A DNA stretch of 13,878 nucleotides, taken from Polyangia bacterium. Its GTDB lineage: Bacteria; Myxococcota_A; Polyangia; Polyangiales; Polyangiaceae. Each line of letters opens with the position of its first letter. Within the stretch, counting starts at the first letter, position 1. Position numbers and translations under genes: made by a program. The stretch spans positions 1 to 13,878 of the forward strand of contig JAUILJ010000103.1 of NCBI GenBank assembly GCA_030433055.1. The letters are read 5' to 3'. The notes under the pieces are model-generated. The model ran no database searches. It was not told where the DNA came from and saw only the letters and a program-made list of their open reading frames with translations. Below are positions 1-6,574 of the stretch, piece by piece.

Positions 1-464
1 CCGAGCCAGAAATGATCCGCCAGGCGGGCTTCCACATGCCCACCAACGCCATAGGAGATCTCCGTGAAGCCAGGGATCTCGTAGAAGCCGCGCAACCCCA
101 GCCCCGCCAACCCGCGAGAGTCCTGCACGCGGTCGACTCCCGGCTTGGCCATCAGTAGCGCATGGGGTCCAAACGCCCCGAGTCGCAGCATCGCCGTGAG
201 CCCGAGGAGCTCCTCGCCCGCAGTGTCGACGCTCTCCGCAGCCGAGGTGAAGTACTCCGCCCCGATCCCCAGCACCCAGTAGCGGCTCCGAAATCCCTCG
301 TTCACTCTGGCGTCGAATGCACCCTCGCCGCGCTTGCCCACGTCCGCCGAGTCAGAAACGGCGAGTTCACTGGGCGTGAGGGACAGCGAAGGCGCGCCCT
401 CCGCCGGCTTCGCGAGGCTCAGGGCGAGCGCCGCCCCACAAGCTATGCTCGCGACGCGGTTCAT
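1..464 (-). CDS. Outer-membrane beta-barrel-like secreted protein (partial, C-terminus off the left edge)
   Basis: The frame is open for 154 codons from an ATG at 464 to the window edge, so the C-terminus is missing. Residues 1-24 look like a Sec signal peptide: MNRVAS, then a hydrophobic Ala/Leu stretch, with cleavage likely near AEGA. The rest alternates hydrophobic and polar residues with many Gly and aromatic residues (YWVLGIGAEYF, LLGLTAMLRLG, GLGLRGFYEI, ISYGVGGHVEARLA), the usual look of amphipathic strands in outer-membrane barrels. The ATG overlaps the stop of the upstream lipoprotein gene as ATGA, so this is the fourth gene of a coupled minus-strand operon. The ribosome binding site is poor, which fits translational coupling. 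No specific family was recognised. A soluble periplasmic beta protein is the alternative. Confidence 0.72.
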   Translation of the reverse strand, partial: MNRVASIACGAALALSLAKPAEGAPSLSLTPSELAVSDSADVGKRGEGAFDARVNEGFRSRYWVLGIGAEYFTSAAESVDTAGEELLGLTAMLRLGAFGPHALLMAKPGVDRVQDSRGLAGLGLRGFYEIPGFTEISYGVGGHVEARLADHFWL

Positions 465-907
465 GGCTTGGCGGGGGTGTCCTTGTCGTTTCCGTGCGGC
501 GGATCGCAGATCGCCGTGATGCGACTGATCGGAAACGCGATGAGCACCCAGTAGTCAGTGAAGAAATCGAGCTGCGCGTGGTGAATGCGCGAACACTTGT
601 AGCGACGACGCGCGCGCTCGAGCAGCACCGCGTAGTGATCTGGCTCGGCGATCTCGAACACCCCGAGCAGCGATACTCCGCTGTCCTCTTCCTGAACGAA
701 GGTCGCGTCGGGTGAAGGCGAAGCTTCCCCCCCGGCTACCAACGCTTGCTTGCTGTGGTGGATGGTGCAGCTGCAGCACGCCGCCAGCAGGACCAGGCAG
801 GCAAAGCGGGCCAAGCCTGCGAAGTTCGCCCTCCGCCCCCGCGTTCCTGCGGGTGGTGTGCTCGATATGGAACGTCTTAGTTTCTGCACGGTTTTTCCAA
901 GAGACAT
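461..907 (-). CDS. Small predicted lipoprotein, function unknown
   Basis: This 148-residue protein starts with a long basic region (about 30 residues with many Arg/Lys), followed by a hydrophobic segment (ARFACLVLLAAC) with an LAAC lipobox at Cys44. The next residues are CSC, so it has a cluster of three cysteines at the mature N-terminus. The mature part is about 105 residues. It contains an acidic patch, then LLGVFEIAEPDHYAVLLERARRR, a Cys at YKCSR, an aromatic-rich stretch (LDFFTDYW) and a second Cys at AICD, possibly a disulfide pair. The ATG at 907 shares one base with the stop of the metallopeptidase gene (TGATG), which supports this start despite the long N-region. A TTG start nearer the hydrophobic core would give a more typical signal peptide. 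The family is not recognised. Its place between an envelope peptidase and a barrel-like protein suggests an envelope accessory role (inference). Confidence 0.7.
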   Translation of the reverse strand: MSLGKTVQKLRRSISSTPPAGTRGRRANFAGLARFACLVLLAACCSCTIHHSKQALVAGGEASPSPDATFVQEEDSGVSLLGVFEIAEPDHYAVLLERARRRYKCSRIHHAQLDFFTDYWVLIAFPISRITAICDPPHGNDKDTPAKP

Positions 908-1731
908 CAGTTGGTGTTCTCGATGCGCGCCAGAGGCTGCAGCTCAGCAGGCAGCCAAGCCAGCAGCGAGTGCGACAGCAGCTTGCGACTGCGCTGGGGG
1001 ATCGCGGCAATCAGCGCCCGCACGACCTTGGCTCCCACGGCGCCGTCGGGTTCGAGCCTCGCCAGTCCTACCAGCAGGTCCGCAGCGACCACCTGATTCG
1101 CTCCAAAGCGCTGCCACAGCCGGGCACCCAGCGCCCAGCCAAAGCGGTGGGGATCTGCCGCACCCAGCGCGAGCGCAGACCACTCCGTCGCTTGGATCTC
1201 CACTACCTGACCGAGATCGCGCTGCGCTCTGCCTTCCACGACGCCGAGCGTCGTCGAGCCGCTGAGGCTGGCGGCGTAGTAGTCAGCCGCACCCTCTTCG
1301 ATCGCCCGCAACAGCCGCTGGGCGATCGGCTCACTCGGGCGCCTGCCGATCGCCTGAACATGAGCGAGCTCATGGACCCACACGGCAGAGTCTCTGAGCG
1401 CCGGGTCTTCGGGAGGTGCCAGGATCTCGCCGCTACCCACGTCGACCTGAGCGCTCCTGCCCACCAGCGAGGGCTCGACACGGACGTAGGGCCGAGGCAA
1501 CTCAGGGTGTTCCTCGAGCACGTCGAGCAACGTCAGCGCTTCCGCGCGGCTCTCCCCGCTACACAGTCCGGTCCCCGTGGGGTTACGCCACTCGGGCGCC
1601 CGCGCGCCCAGCGCGCTCACTCGCCGTTCACACGCCCGCCGGTGCCTGAGCTCGGCTGCGTACCCGATGCTCCCCGCAGCCAGACCCAGCGCGCACAGCA
1701 ACCCCAACACCCGGAGCCCTTTGTGGTTCAT
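907..1731 (-). CDS. HExxH zinc metallopeptidase (gluzincin-like), secreted or membrane-anchored
   Basis: The product is 274 residues with an N-terminal hydrophobic segment (residues 6-26, VLGLLCALGLAAG), either a signal peptide or an anchor, so it should act outside the cytoplasm. HELAH at residues 120-124 is the zinc-binding and catalytic motif. IEEGAADYYA at 144-153 supplies a glutamate about 21 residues later, the usual gluzincin third ligand in an EGxAxY context. This layout suggests a peptidase, but the substrate is unknown. Two Cys (34, 57) lie between the anchor and the catalytic domain. I chose the ATG at 1731 because it overlaps the upstream stop as ATGA and leads straight into the signal sequence. 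The frame stays open further upstream, but that extension is basic, low-complexity out-of-frame reading inside the preceding gene. Translation is probably coupled to that gene. Confidence 0.8.
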   Translation of the reverse strand: MNHKGLRVLGLLCALGLAAGSIGYAAELRHRRACERRVSALGARAPEWRNPTGTGLCSGESRAEALTLLDVLEEHPELPRPYVRVEPSLVGRSAQVDVGSGEILAPPEDPALRDSAVWVHELAHVQAIGRRPSEPIAQRLLRAIEEGAADYYAASLSGSTTLGVVEGRAQRDLGQVVEIQATEWSALALGAADPHRFGWALGARLWQRFGANQVVAADLLVGLARLEPDGAVGAKVVRALIAAIPQRSRKLLSHSLLAWLPAELQPLARIENTN

Positions 1732-2750
1732 TCTTCGCACAGCGCCAGGTGCTCCGAAATGTAATCTGGAAGGCCGTAACCGACGATGACCTCCGGCGAC
1801 GCGTTGCCCAGGGTGACTGCGACCGCCATGCGCTGCACCAGCTCCAGATAGTCCGCGGTCGCCAGGATGGCGCGCTTGGCCGGTTCCGAGAGGCAAGATT
1901 CGACCTGATCGGCGCCACTCGGCTCGAGGCAGTCTCGCCCTTGCCGATAGATCGAGTCTTGCGTGGTGGTGTGACCGACGGTGTCGCTGGACGTTCCGCC
2001 GTGGTACTCGATGTCGGAAGTATCGAACCCATCGGCGCGCTCGATGAATGCCTTCACCTTGATGATGCACCACGGCTGTTTGATATCGAGCGTGTCACGC
2101 CGCGCATGCGCGGGAGAGAACGAGTCCTGGATCAGGTGGTTCGCCCTCCCCACTTGGGTTAGCGCCTTTCGCTTGTCCGTTCCCCAGCTCTCGAGCGCGC
2201 GTAGCGTCAAGCGCTCCAGCTCGTGACGGGCGTCCTCGGCGGCCTGCGCCGAGTCGTTGCGATCATCGAGCAGGAAGTGAAAGCGCTGCACCTCGGGGCG
2301 ATCCGTGTACTCCGTCAGAGCACTGGAGTACTGCAGGACTCCCGCGTTCATGTGCACCAAGAGTTCCTTGGGCCAATCTACTCGTCGGTTCCCCTCGGCA
2401 ATGATTTGGAGGTCCGCCGAAGAGAAGCGCTCGTCCTCAGACAGACGGCGGTTGCCAAAGTAGGTCAGCCACTCGTGCCCCTGAAAGAAGCTGGCGCGGG
2501 TCAACATGCAGTCGCCCTTGGAGAAGAACTCCAAGTTCGCGGTTTTGGGCCCACAGAGGTCCAGCGGGTCTGCACACGTCAGCAGCGACGAGGCCGCGAC
2601 GATCAGCAGGAGCGCGCCACGACGACTCGCGGAAACGGCGCGCTCTCGAAACCGAATCACAGCCCCGGGAGCTAGCAGCGCTCCGCGGACGAAACAAGGG
2701 GCGCCCGGGTGCGAGAGGCGTGAGCAGACCCTCGGCGGCATTGTCGTCAT
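1728..2750 (-). CDS. Zinc phospholipase C / S1-P1 nuclease-like lipoprotein
   Basis: From the ATG at 2750 the protein is 340 residues. A hydrophobic stretch at 46-57 ends in LLTC (Cys59), a weak lipobox with Thr at -1. Downstream the trinuclear-zinc ligand pattern of bacterial zinc phospholipase C and S1/P1 nucleases appears in order: His92 (GHEWLTYFGN), Asp125 (RRVDWP), His158 (RFHFL), then HLIQDSFSPAH at 205-215. The last has the exact H-x3-D-x5-H spacing of the family. A later HTTTQD (260-265) may give the last His/acidic pair, but the expected HxxxE glutamate is Gln, so activity is uncertain. Phospholipid or nucleic acid hydrolysis is known for the family; the substrate here cannot be told. 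It heads the four-gene operon. The start is unsure: TTG 2756, ATG 2741 and GTG 2660 are alternatives, and GTG 2660 gives the most normal lipoprotein signal. Confidence 0.78.
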   Translation of the reverse strand: MTTMPPRVCSRLSHPGAPCFVRGALLAPGAVIRFRERAVSASRRGALLLIVAASSLLTCADPLDLCGPKTANLEFFSKGDCMLTRASFFQGHEWLTYFGNRRLSEDERFSSADLQIIAEGNRRVDWPKELLVHMNAGVLQYSSALTEYTDRPEVQRFHFLLDDRNDSAQAAEDARHELERLTLRALESWGTDKRKALTQVGRANHLIQDSFSPAHARRDTLDIKQPWCIIKVKAFIERADGFDTSDIEYHGGTSSDTVGHTTTQDSIYRQGRDCLEPSGADQVESCLSEPAKRAILATADYLELVQRMAVAVTLGNASPEVIVGYGLPDYISEHLALCEE

Positions 2751-2798
2751 TCGCAAGGGGCTGTACGTGGCGGCCCCGCTGTCCCATCTTTGGGCGCT

Positions 2799-2827
2799 GG
2801 AGGGGCCAACCCTCCCCGGTCGCCGGG
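2799..2827. promoter_or_regulatory. Two tandem short hairpins in the divergent spacer ahead of the MDR gene
   Basis: GGAGGG (2799-2804) pairs with CCCTCC (2810-2815) around a 5-base loop. CCCGG (2815-2819) pairs with CCGGG (2823-2827) around a 3-base loop. They share base 2815, so at full length only one can form in one RNA molecule at a time. Both lie between the divergent starts at 2750 and 2864, upstream of the MDR ribosome binding site. No U-tract follows. They could be leader structure or chance in GC-rich DNA. No convincing sigma-70 promoter was found in this 113-base spacer. Confidence 0.3.
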
Positions 2828-2851
2828 AAACTGGGGCGGCGACAGACAGAC

Positions 2852-2858
2852 GGAGGGG
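2852..2858 (+). promoter_or_regulatory. Strong ribosome binding site that sets the MDR start
   Basis: GGAGGGG lies five bases before the ATG at 2864. It is a near-perfect anti-Shine-Dalgarno match and decides this start over the in-frame codons upstream, whose translation is not protein-like and runs through the hairpin region. Confidence 0.75.
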
Positions 2859-2863
2859 CGCAC

Positions 2864-3862
2864 ATGAGCAGAAACATGCGAGCGTACGTGATCGAGCAAG
2901 CGGGGGGAGCCGAACGACTGCTGCCCCGTGACGTGCCCATCCCGAGTCCCAAGGTCGGCTGGGTGCTGATCCGCATTGCTGCGTTTGGTCTGAATCGTTC
3001 CGAGTGGTTCACCCGCAACGGGGACTCCCCGAGCGTCAGCTTCCCGCGCATCCTCGGCATCGAGTGCTGTGGCGTGGTGGAGAGCGCGCCCGGAGGTGAT
3101 CTCGAGCCGGGCGCCCGAGTGGTCGCCATGATGGGAGGCATGGGGAGACAGTTCGATGGCTCCTACGCCGAGTACACGTGCGTCCCGCGAGAGCACGTGT
3201 TCGCGATCGAGACGTCGCTACCCAGTGCCAGACTGGCAGCGCTTCCGGAAATGCTGCAGACCACCCACGGCTCGCTGCACACCGGGCTCGAGCTCGAGCG
3301 CGCCGACAGTCTGCTGATCCGCGGGGGAACGTCTTCCGTTGGCTACGCGGCGTTGGCGCTTGCCAAGGCGCTCGGCAAGCGGGTCGCCACGACCACCCGC
3401 AGCGCCGGGCGGAGCGACGCGTTGCGGGCCGCCGGCGCGGACCACGTGTTCGTCGACCGCGGAGAACTCGCCGACGAGGTGCGTGAGTACTTCGGCGGTC
3501 AGGGCGCCGAGCGGGTGCTCGAGCTCGTCGGTGCAACCACGCTGCGTGACTCATTGGCAGCGACCCGGCCAGGCGGCGTCGTTTGCATGACAGGAATTCT
3601 CGGTGGGCAGTGGTCGCTCGACCGGTTCACTCCGATGGAGGACATCCCAACGGGGGTGAAGTTGACCAGCTACTCAGGCGGGTCGTCGGACATCTCGCAG
3701 GCGCAGCTCCAGCGCTATGTCGACCTCGTGGAGCGCGGCGAGCTGGCGCTCCAGGTAGGTCCCGTCATGCCGTTCGAAGCCTTGAGGGACGCCCACCGCT
3801 TGATGGATCAGAACAGCGCCGGCGGGAAGATCGTGATCGTCGTGAACGAAGAGCTGATCTGA
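2864..3862 (+). CDS. MDR-family NAD(P)H-dependent oxidoreductase, quinone-reductase type, zinc-free
   Basis: This 332-residue cytoplasmic enzyme of the medium-chain dehydrogenase/reductase superfamily is close to the usual QOR length. The N-terminal GroES-like half shows AFGLNRSEWFTRNG, FPRILGIECCGVVE and EPGARVVAMM. The cofactor half has the Rossmann turn GGTSSVG (154-160), RVATTTRS and ALRAAGADHVF, then LELVGATTLRDSL and RPGGVVCMTG. The C-terminus, SAGGKIVIVV, is the usual family ending. Neither the catalytic zinc set nor the four-Cys structural zinc lobe is visible, which favours the quinone oxidoreductase or enoyl/crotonyl reductase side of the family. GGTSSVG with RSAGRSD suggests NADPH rather than NADH use (inference). 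It is divergent from the hydrolase operon and separated from the next gene by 172 bases, so probably monocistronic. The substrate cannot be named. Confidence 0.9.
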   Translation: MSRNMRAYVIEQAGGAERLLPRDVPIPSPKVGWVLIRIAAFGLNRSEWFTRNGDSPSVSFPRILGIECCGVVESAPGGDLEPGARVVAMMGGMGRQFDGSYAEYTCVPREHVFAIETSLPSARLAALPEMLQTTHGSLHTGLELERADSLLIRGGTSSVGYAALALAKALGKRVATTTRSAGRSDALRAAGADHVFVDRGELADEVREYFGGQGAERVLELVGATTLRDSLAATRPGGVVCMTGILGGQWSLDRFTPMEDIPTGVKLTSYSGGSSDISQAQLQRYVDLVERGELALQVGPVMPFEALRDAHRLMDQNSAGGKIVIVVNEELI

Positions 3863-3911
3863 TTGATCACTTCGGGGCTCGCGGACGCACATCCTAGGTA
3901 GCGTCACCGCC

Positions 3912-3949
3912 GGTTCAGCTGCCCCCGCTGCTGGCTCAGATTGGCTCAG
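3912..3949. repeat. Three helically phased GGYTCAG repeats upstream of the diheme cytochrome gene
   Basis: GGTTCAG starts at 3912 and GGCTCAG at 3933 and 3943; the last two extend to TGGCTCAG. Start-to-start distances of 21 and 10 bases are close to whole DNA turns, so the three copies would face the same side of the helix, as operator repeats often do. They lie in the 172-base spacer before the redox block. A weak sigma-70-like pair (TTGGCT at 3941, GATAGG at 3965, 18-base gap) would overlap the third copy. The rest of 3863-4034 shows nothing else I can support. Confidence 0.35.
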
Positions 3950-4034
3950 CACATCCAAGACCGCGATAGGAGCTGTTTCACCGCTCCGATTGGGCTGTCG
4001 AGCGCTGGCATGGTGTTCGCTTGGAGTCCCTCGC

Positions 4035-5048
4035 ATGTTCATCGGTCGCTGGTTCGCTAGCTCATTGTGTCTGATTTGCCTCGCCTGCGGATCCGAGGGG
4101 AATCGAACTGAGGAGCCATCCCAACCCTGGCTGGATCACCCGGAACGCGAGTTCCCAGATCGCCTCTCGGACGTCGGCCTGTGGGATCTGTCTGAGCAAG
4201 CGGATCTCTGGACCGCACATGCGCAGGCCAACGCCATGACCTTTTCGCCACGCTTTCCCCTGTGGACCAACGGAGCGCGCAAGCAGCGCTATCTGGTTCT
4301 GCCGAAAGGCGAGTTGATCGATGCATCAGACCCGTCGCACTGGATAGTGCCTCCGGGAAGCGTTGCCTTCAAAACGCTCTACTTCGCGGACCCTGACGGC
4401 AACCCTGTCCCTACGGAAACGCGCGTCATCCAGATCGATGAAGCTGGGGAGCGCAGGTTTGCAGTCTACGTCTGGGACGAAGACCTCAGCGACGCGGCAC
4501 GCAGCGAGGCAGGTGCCACACTCGAAGTACGCGATTTCGGGGGCGAGGTCCTCGAACACCAGGTGCCAAGCGAGGCCGAGTGCTCGGCGTGTCACGACTC
4601 GAGCCCCAAGGACCTGCTGGGCCTCAGTGGCCTGCAACAACAGCCGGGGGAGCAAGGGGCACTGCCGGACAGCGCCTTCCTGGCGCCGCCGACTTCGCCC
4701 TCGCGGGCCCTGCGCGGAGACGACGTCGAGAGCCGCGTCCTTGGATACTTCGTCGGGAACTGCGCCCACTGTCACAACGACTGGCACGGACCCAACAGCG
4801 AGTTCTCGTTGCTACCCGACGTCGCGTTCGACAACTTGATTGGCGTCGAGTCTCAGGGCAGCGCGTCGACGGACGGCATCCGGGTGATCCCTGGGGATCC
4901 AGCGAACAGCCTGCTCTTCCAGGCCCTGGACTCGGTGCAAGGCAAGCGGCGCGCAAAGCCGATGCCGCCCCTTGGAGTCCAGGTGGAGGACGAAGCGGGT
5001 ATCACTCTGATCGAAGAATGGATTGAACACCTTGAGCAAGACGACTGA
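4035..5048 (+). CDS. Diheme c-type cytochrome lipoprotein, SO2930/HNE_0200 family
   Basis: The product is 337 residues. The signal (WFASSLCLICLAC) ends in a lipobox-like CLAC at Cys18 and is followed by a short polar linker. The N-terminal domain carries the family pattern: FPDRLSDVGLW, FPLWTNGARKQRYLVLPKG, VPPGSVAFKTLYF, TETRVIQ, FAVYVWDED. Two haem motifs follow, CSACH (183-187) and CAHCH (243-247), with MPPLG at Met310 as a likely distal ligand of the second haem. This is how TIGR03806-type (SO2930 family) diheme cytochromes look; their function is not established. The mature protein should sit in the periplasm or outer membrane and pass electrons. The ATG at 4035 has GGAG eight bases upstream and starts directly at the signal peptide. 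The frame is open from 3990, but that extension only adds residues ahead of the signal. The next gene overlaps the 3' end by 26 bases, implying one transcript. Confidence 0.87.
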   Translation: MFIGRWFASSLCLICLACGSEGNRTEEPSQPWLDHPEREFPDRLSDVGLWDLSEQADLWTAHAQANAMTFSPRFPLWTNGARKQRYLVLPKGELIDASDPSHWIVPPGSVAFKTLYFADPDGNPVPTETRVIQIDEAGERRFAVYVWDEDLSDAARSEAGATLEVRDFGGEVLEHQVPSEAECSACHDSSPKDLLGLSGLQQQPGEQGALPDSAFLAPPTSPSRALRGDDVESRVLGYFVGNCAHCHNDWHGPNSEFSLLPDVAFDNLIGVESQGSASTDGIRVIPGDPANSLLFQALDSVQGKRRAKPMPPLGVQVEDEAGITLIEEWIEHLEQDD

Positions 5049-6333
5049 TCTCACCCCCAAAACCCTGTGCTTGGTCTGCCTATTCGGTATCACCGCTTGC
5101 GGCAGCGACGACCCAGTCCAGCCAGAGCCCGAACCCGAGGGCCCCCCGAAGCTGACGGCGGAGGCCCTCGCAGCGGAGTCATGGCCCGCCTATCCCACCG
5201 ATTTTCAGTTCCTCCCGGGAACACGCGAACTGTTGGTGCTCGACAAGGCGGGGAAGGTCTTGCACTACGAGCTGTCCGAGGCGGACCCGCCGGCGCTGTC
5301 TTTGCTGGGCAAGTTCGACGTCCCCGAGGTGCACGCGCCACTCGACTGCGGGCTCATCTCGATCGCCCTGGACCCAGACTTCACGAGCAATCACTACTTC
5401 TACCTCGGCTACTGCACCAGCGGCACCGCGAGCGGTGTGTATCGCTACGAGTTCGACGACCAGGACTATGTCGTCATCCCGGACACGCGGACGGAGGTCC
5501 TGAGCGTCGAGGATCCGATGGCGACGCGCCCCTGGCACAACGTGGGCTGGATGGGCTTCGCCCCGCAACCAGAGCACAACCAGCGCCCTCTGTACGTGCT
5601 GTTCGGCGACAAGGTGCGCGATGAGAACGCTCAGGACACCAGCAGCCTGCTGGGCGCGGTGGCGCGAATCGTCCCCGACACATCGGACAGTGGAGGCTAC
5701 GCAGCAGCGACAGGGAACCCTGGGGAAACAAATGAAGCAGTCCACGCCGCGAGCTACGCGTGGGGCCTACGCTCCCCATGGCGCGGTGGCTTCGATCAGT
5801 TCGGGCACGTCGTGATAGGGGACGTAGGCTTGTTCGACTTCGAGGAAGTCAACGTGGTCGACACGGCGGGTCGGAACTTCGGCTGGGCGGACGCCGAGGG
5901 GCCTTGCGTCCCCATCAGCAAGGACAGCGAGGGCGAGGAGACCGGCGGGAGTCCGCGTTGCGACGAGTTCAAGGACCCGACCACCTACTTCACTCACGAG
6001 AGCGGCGACCGCTTCGTCAAGCAGGACCCTGACGCCACCTCCGCGTTGCACCGAGTGGTGTGGGTCAGCTCCACGTATGTTGGGGGTGAGAGAGATCCTT
6101 ACGACGGAGCGATGGACGATCGTCTGCTCTTCGGCGACAGTTGCACCGGCTTCGCAAGGACACTCGAGGTCGACGCAGCGGGGACAGCCGTGAGCGACGA
6201 AGCCGCGGGCCACTTCGGCGCCATTAGTTCCGTGCGGCAATTTTCGGACGGCTACCTGTACGCGCTGAGGATGGCAGCCTGTACCTCCGAGGAAGAGGGA
6301 GCCGGTGCCTTCGTGCGAGTCGCGCCTCAGTAG
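5023..6333 (+). CDS. PQQ-dependent sugar dehydrogenase-like (GSDH family) six-bladed propeller lipoprotein
   Basis: The product is 436 residues from TTG 5023. A lipobox ITAC at Cys26 precedes a Pro/Glu linker. Hallmarks of the glucose/sorbosone dehydrogenase propeller follow: DCGLISIALDPDFTSNHYFYLGY (family form GLLGLAFHPDF..N.YFY), PWHNVGWMGFAP (His172 at the place of the catalytic-base His in HNGGxLxFGPD), YVLFGDK, AWGLRSPWRGGFD, VVIGDVGLFDFEEVN and GRNFGWADAEGP. Family members oxidise aldoses or similar substrates with PQQ outside the cytoplasm and pass electrons to cytochromes. The other PQQ ligands cannot be assigned by eye, so cofactor use is unproven; hedgehog-interacting-protein-like propellers are the alternative. 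Several cysteines suggest disulfides. The start is a TTG inside the cytochrome gene (a second TTG is at 5032); both feed the same signal peptide. Tight overlap with the diheme cytochrome gene argues that they are a donor/acceptor pair (inference). Confidence 0.83.
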   Translation: MNTLSKTTDLTPKTLCLVCLFGITACGSDDPVQPEPEPEGPPKLTAEALAAESWPAYPTDFQFLPGTRELLVLDKAGKVLHYELSEADPPALSLLGKFDVPEVHAPLDCGLISIALDPDFTSNHYFYLGYCTSGTASGVYRYEFDDQDYVVIPDTRTEVLSVEDPMATRPWHNVGWMGFAPQPEHNQRPLYVLFGDKVRDENAQDTSSLLGAVARIVPDTSDSGGYAAATGNPGETNEAVHAASYAWGLRSPWRGGFDQFGHVVIGDVGLFDFEEVNVVDTAGRNFGWADAEGPCVPISKDSEGEETGGSPRCDEFKDPTTYFTHESGDRFVKQDPDATSALHRVVWVSSTYVGGERDPYDGAMDDRLLFGDSCTGFARTLEVDAAGTAVSDEAAGHFGAISSVRQFSDGYLYALRMAACTSEEEGAGAFVRVAPQ

Positions 6334-6371
6334 GTCGACCTGAGCGCTCCTCAGCTTCGCTCATTACCTAC
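6330..6371 (+). terminator. Interrupted hairpin just after the dehydrogenase stop, possible terminator
   Basis: GTAGGT (6330-6335, including the stop codon) pairs with ACCTAC (6366-6371). Inside it TGAGCG (6341-6346) pairs with CGCTCA (6358-6363) around an 11-base loop, with an internal loop of five and two bases between the stems. No U-run follows, so it is not a classical intrinsic terminator. It may slow polymerase or protect the 3' end. The rest of the 241-base spacer up to 6574 shows only a weak extended -10-like TGGTACCCT at 6511-6519, which I would not rely on. Confidence 0.35.
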
Positions 6372-6574
6372 ATCGTCCCCGGCGCAGCGCCGTGTTTAGC
6401 CACATGGGAATCGTCCCGTGTCTCAGCAAGACTCGGCGTTTTCGCCACGGGAAATGCGTTGAGCGCCCACCAGGGCCTCGCGTGGTGCGAGCCCGTGTCA
6501 GGTTTGGTGGTGGTACCCTGAACGTCACGCGCGCTGCGAAGCTTGGAGATCGCAGCAGACGCCAAGGGAGAGCC

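Noticed and set aside
712..1764. Open frame of 350 codons on the plus strand opposite the peptidase gene
   Set aside because: It is antisense to a gene with a clear HELAH motif, signal sequence and coupled overlaps. The product is Arg/Gln-rich without motifs.
1732..2073. N-terminal extension of the metallopeptidase frame
   Set aside because: The extension is basic low-complexity reading inside the PLC-like gene. The ATG at 1731 with its ATGA overlap and signal sequence is the better start.
6381..6391. GGCGCAGCGCC palindrome
   Set aside because: The centre leaves a one-base loop, so only a 3-bp stem can form in RNA; common by chance at this GC content.
6511..6519. Extended -10-like TGGTACCCT upstream of the DUF1592 gene
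   Set aside because: Only three of six -10 positions match and no -35 box lies at the right distance.
6392..6574. N-terminal extension of the DUF1592 protein
   Set aside because: The signal peptide begins at 6575 with a GGGAG site just upstream. An extension of 61 residues would bury the signal.
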